Assembly: GCA_012728155.1 (NCBI GenBank)
Contig: JAAYFR010000319.1
Location: 1 to 5,859 of the forward strand
Length of the DNA stretch: 5,859 nucleotides
Direction: 5' to 3'
From: Bacteroidales bacterium
GTDB lineage: Bacteria; Bacteroidota; Bacteroidia; Bacteroidales; Dysgonomonadaceae
This document shows, one piece after another, positions 5,197 through 5,859 of this stretch (the first letter of the stretch is position 1; each line of letters opens with the position of its first letter). The notes under the pieces are model-generated. The model was not told where the DNA came from. It saw only the letters and a program-made list of their open reading frames with translations, and did no database searches. Both the position numbers and the translations under genes were made by a program.

Positions 5197-5313
5197 ATTA
5201 TTGGGGCTGGTCAGTACTCTCCAGAAATGATCATCTCCATCAACAATAATAAATTATAGACTGAACAAGACTAAAATTTGCTAATAAAGAAATATATAGA
5301 TAAATTTACGAAA
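5197..5313 (+). pseudogene. Decayed remnant of a Trp-repeat gene
   Basis: Bases 5197-5250 match about 4027-4080 of the intact Trp-repeat gene and encode YWGWSVLSRNDHLH, against YWDWSILSDNNHLH there. Stop codons follow at once, and the next recognisable piece, in a shifted frame, is LIKKYIDKF near 5279-5310, matching the LIEKYVD helix of the next repeat unit. The gene is therefore broken by several stops and frameshifts. This is the third copy of the family in the window and the most degenerate one. It fills much of the 221-base gap between the ATPase and the DUF262 fragment; I see no other gene in that gap. Confidence 0.6.
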
Positions 5314-5334
5314 TGAAATTTAAAATACTATGAT

Positions 5335-5481
5335 ATGTCAGAAAATAATATTGAAGTAGCCAGTTGTACAGTGTCAGAATTATTTTCAGGAAAAATAGAT
5401 AAGAATAAAAATATTAAAGGAGAACTGGTTATTCCGGAATACCAACGTCCTTATGTTTGGGCAGAAAAAGAGTTAGAATAG
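5335..5481 (+). pseudogene. N-terminal fragment of a DUF262 (GmrSD/ParB-like) protein
   Basis: An ATG at 5335 opens 48 codons: MSENNIEVASCTVSELFSGK onward to LVIPEYQRPYVWAEKELE, then TAG. The IPEYQRPYVW segment at residues 33-42 is the hallmark of the DUF262 domain, a ParB/sulfiredoxin-like nucleotide-binding fold found in GmrSD type IV restriction and related defence proteins, where the domain alone is much longer than this. The Leu-Phe-rich helix before it (TVSELFSGK) is also typical. The frame stops exactly where an IS-derived sequence begins on the other strand (about 5477-5482), so the gene was cut by the rearrangement that brought that sequence in. The product cannot be a complete DUF262 protein. 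An intact version may have been part of a restriction or defence module with neighbouring genes. Confidence 0.75.
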
Positions 5482-5584
5482 TGACTCCGTATTCACGGCT
5501 AATTAACTCAGGATCCTCTCCACGTAACAAGGATAAAACTATTTCAACCTTGATTTTTGATGTAATATTCTTTCTCTTTTCCAT
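5477..5584 (-). pseudogene. 5' fragment of an IS transposase gene (helix-turn-helix subunit)
   Basis: On the minus strand an ATG at 5584 opens a frame whose first 36 residues read like the N-terminal helix-turn-helix of an IS3-like transposase OrfA: MEKRKNITSK, then KVEIVLSLLRGED, then PELISREYGVT. The LLRGE-x6-SREYGV pattern is the recognition-helix region of that kind of protein. After residue 36 the frame enters the antisense of the DUF262 gene and runs to a stop at 5429, making a 51-codon chimera without meaning. The rest of the transposase, including any DDE catalytic domain, is absent, so the element cannot move on its own. The exact IS family is not certain. The upstream region (5585-5740) carries a tandem repeat and probably the element's left end. 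Confidence 0.65.
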
Positions 5585-5740
5585 AGCAGTTGTAAAAATA
5601 ACTTTTATTTTTTACTGCTCGGTTTTTTTGAGGGCTAATATATTTGCTGCATGCTTGTTACCGTTTTTGCTGTACTCTTGTTGCCATTTTCGCTGCACCG
5701 TGATTGCCATTTTTGCTGTATTTCTAATTACTTGTTACAA
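5482..5740 (-). mobile_element. Partial insertion sequence (left-end fragment)
   Basis: This stretch holds the transposase N-terminus, its leader and the 23-bp repeats. On the minus strand the outer edge probably lies near 5740, where the sequence begins TGTAACAAG, a TG start common to many IS ends. A related GTAACAAG recurs inside near 5654-5661. The right end is missing because the transposase gene is cut at about 5477. No target duplication can be defined with only one end present. The edges are inferred. Confidence 0.45.
5635..5720. repeat. 23-bp tandem repeats upstream of the transposase fragment
   Basis: A 17-base core occurs at 5658-5674 (TTACCGTTTTTGCTGTA), 5681-5697 (TTGCCATTTTCGCTGCA) and 5704-5720 (TTGCCATTTTTGCTGTA), exactly 23 bases apart. 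A weaker copy sits one period earlier at 5635-5651 (11 of 17 bases). They lie 50-137 bases upstream of the transposase start. Repeats near an IS end often are transposase-binding sites, which is the likeliest role here. The period is two helical turns, so the sites face the same side of DNA. No spacers exist, so it is not a CRISPR array. Confidence 0.7.
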
Positions 5741-5751
5741 CTAAAAGGGCT

Positions 5752-5859
5752 CAATTTAAAATATTTGATGATAGATTTGCAAAAGGCATAGAATTGGAGC
5801 TGATACAGAACAATAAAGATATAGACGCTCGCATTGTTTGGGCAAAAGCAAGTCATAGA
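5752..5859 (+). CDS. Unidentified coding fragment, open at the window end
   Basis: From 5752 the frame reads QFKIFDDRFAKGIELELIQN onward to IVWAKASHR without a stop to the last base of the window. Its composition (acidic-basic, amphipathic) looks like real protein. No good start codon is visible: the frame opens after a TAA at 5725 inside the IS-derived DNA, so this is probably the interior of a gene interrupted by the insertion. It is on the same strand as the DUF262 fragment and may be a later part of that gene or of another. I do not recognise the family from 36 residues. Confidence 0.4.

Noticed and set aside
5635..5720. Short CRISPR array
   Set aside because: The units are directly adjacent with a 23-bp period and a 17-bp core. 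There are no unique spacers of useful length and no cas genes.
5457..5744. A 95-codon plus-strand ORF with hydrophobic Phe/Cys-rich sequence
   Set aside because: It is the antisense of the transposase fragment and of the 23-bp repeats. Its hydrophobicity comes from T-rich repeat DNA, and its beginning overlaps the DUF262 reading frame.

Overview
The window looks like a chromosomal accessory stretch from a member of the Bacteroidota, probably the order Bacteroidales. The evidence is AT-rich DNA, start codons mostly lacking a Shine-Dalgarno sequence, one good Bacteroides-type promoter (TTTG / TAnnTTTG) before the exonuclease gene, and protein types I associate with this group. The species cannot be named from the sequence.

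Layout, left to right. (1) 3-401 +: the C-terminal part of a calcineurin-like metallophosphoesterase. (2) 453-944 +: a complete DEDDh (DnaQ-like) 3'-5' exonuclease. (3) 1067-1957 +: a lipoprotein with an SH3-like domain and a C-terminal transmembrane hairpin. (4) 1974-2089 +: a decayed copy of the 3' end of an exonuclease gene like (2). (5) 2158-2409 +: a small protein made of two Cys/His zinc-finger-like repeats, followed by a good terminator. (6) 2438-2645 +: a truncated copy of the gene in (8). (7) 3517-2642 -: a hicB-hicA toxin-antitoxin operon with a third, unrecognised ORF overlapping its end. (8) 3761-4279 +: a protein built of about five 25-residue Trp-rich repeats. (9) 4379-5113 +: a compact ABC/Rad50-type ATPase. 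(10) 5197-5313 +: another, more decayed remnant of (8). (11) 5335-5481 +: the first 48 codons of a DUF262 (GmrSD/ParB-like) protein, cut off by (12). (12) 5477-5740 -: the 5' fragment of an IS transposase gene with three to four 23-bp repeats upstream of it. (13) 5752-5859 +: an unidentified coding fragment running off the window.

The most notable structure is that partial copies of a gene's 3' end repeatedly bracket unrelated genes. Exonuclease / lipoprotein / exonuclease remnant is followed by truncated repeat gene / hicBA / intact repeat gene / ATPase / decayed repeat gene. With the truncated DUF262 gene and the IS fragment, this suggests a rearrangement and insertion hotspot of the defence or toxin-antitoxin island type. 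I see no single intact new multi-gene system. The candidates worth testing are the three-ORF hicBA operon, the Trp-repeat protein beside the ATPase, and the duplicated-3'-end architecture itself. All similarity calls come from reading the sequence, without database searches.
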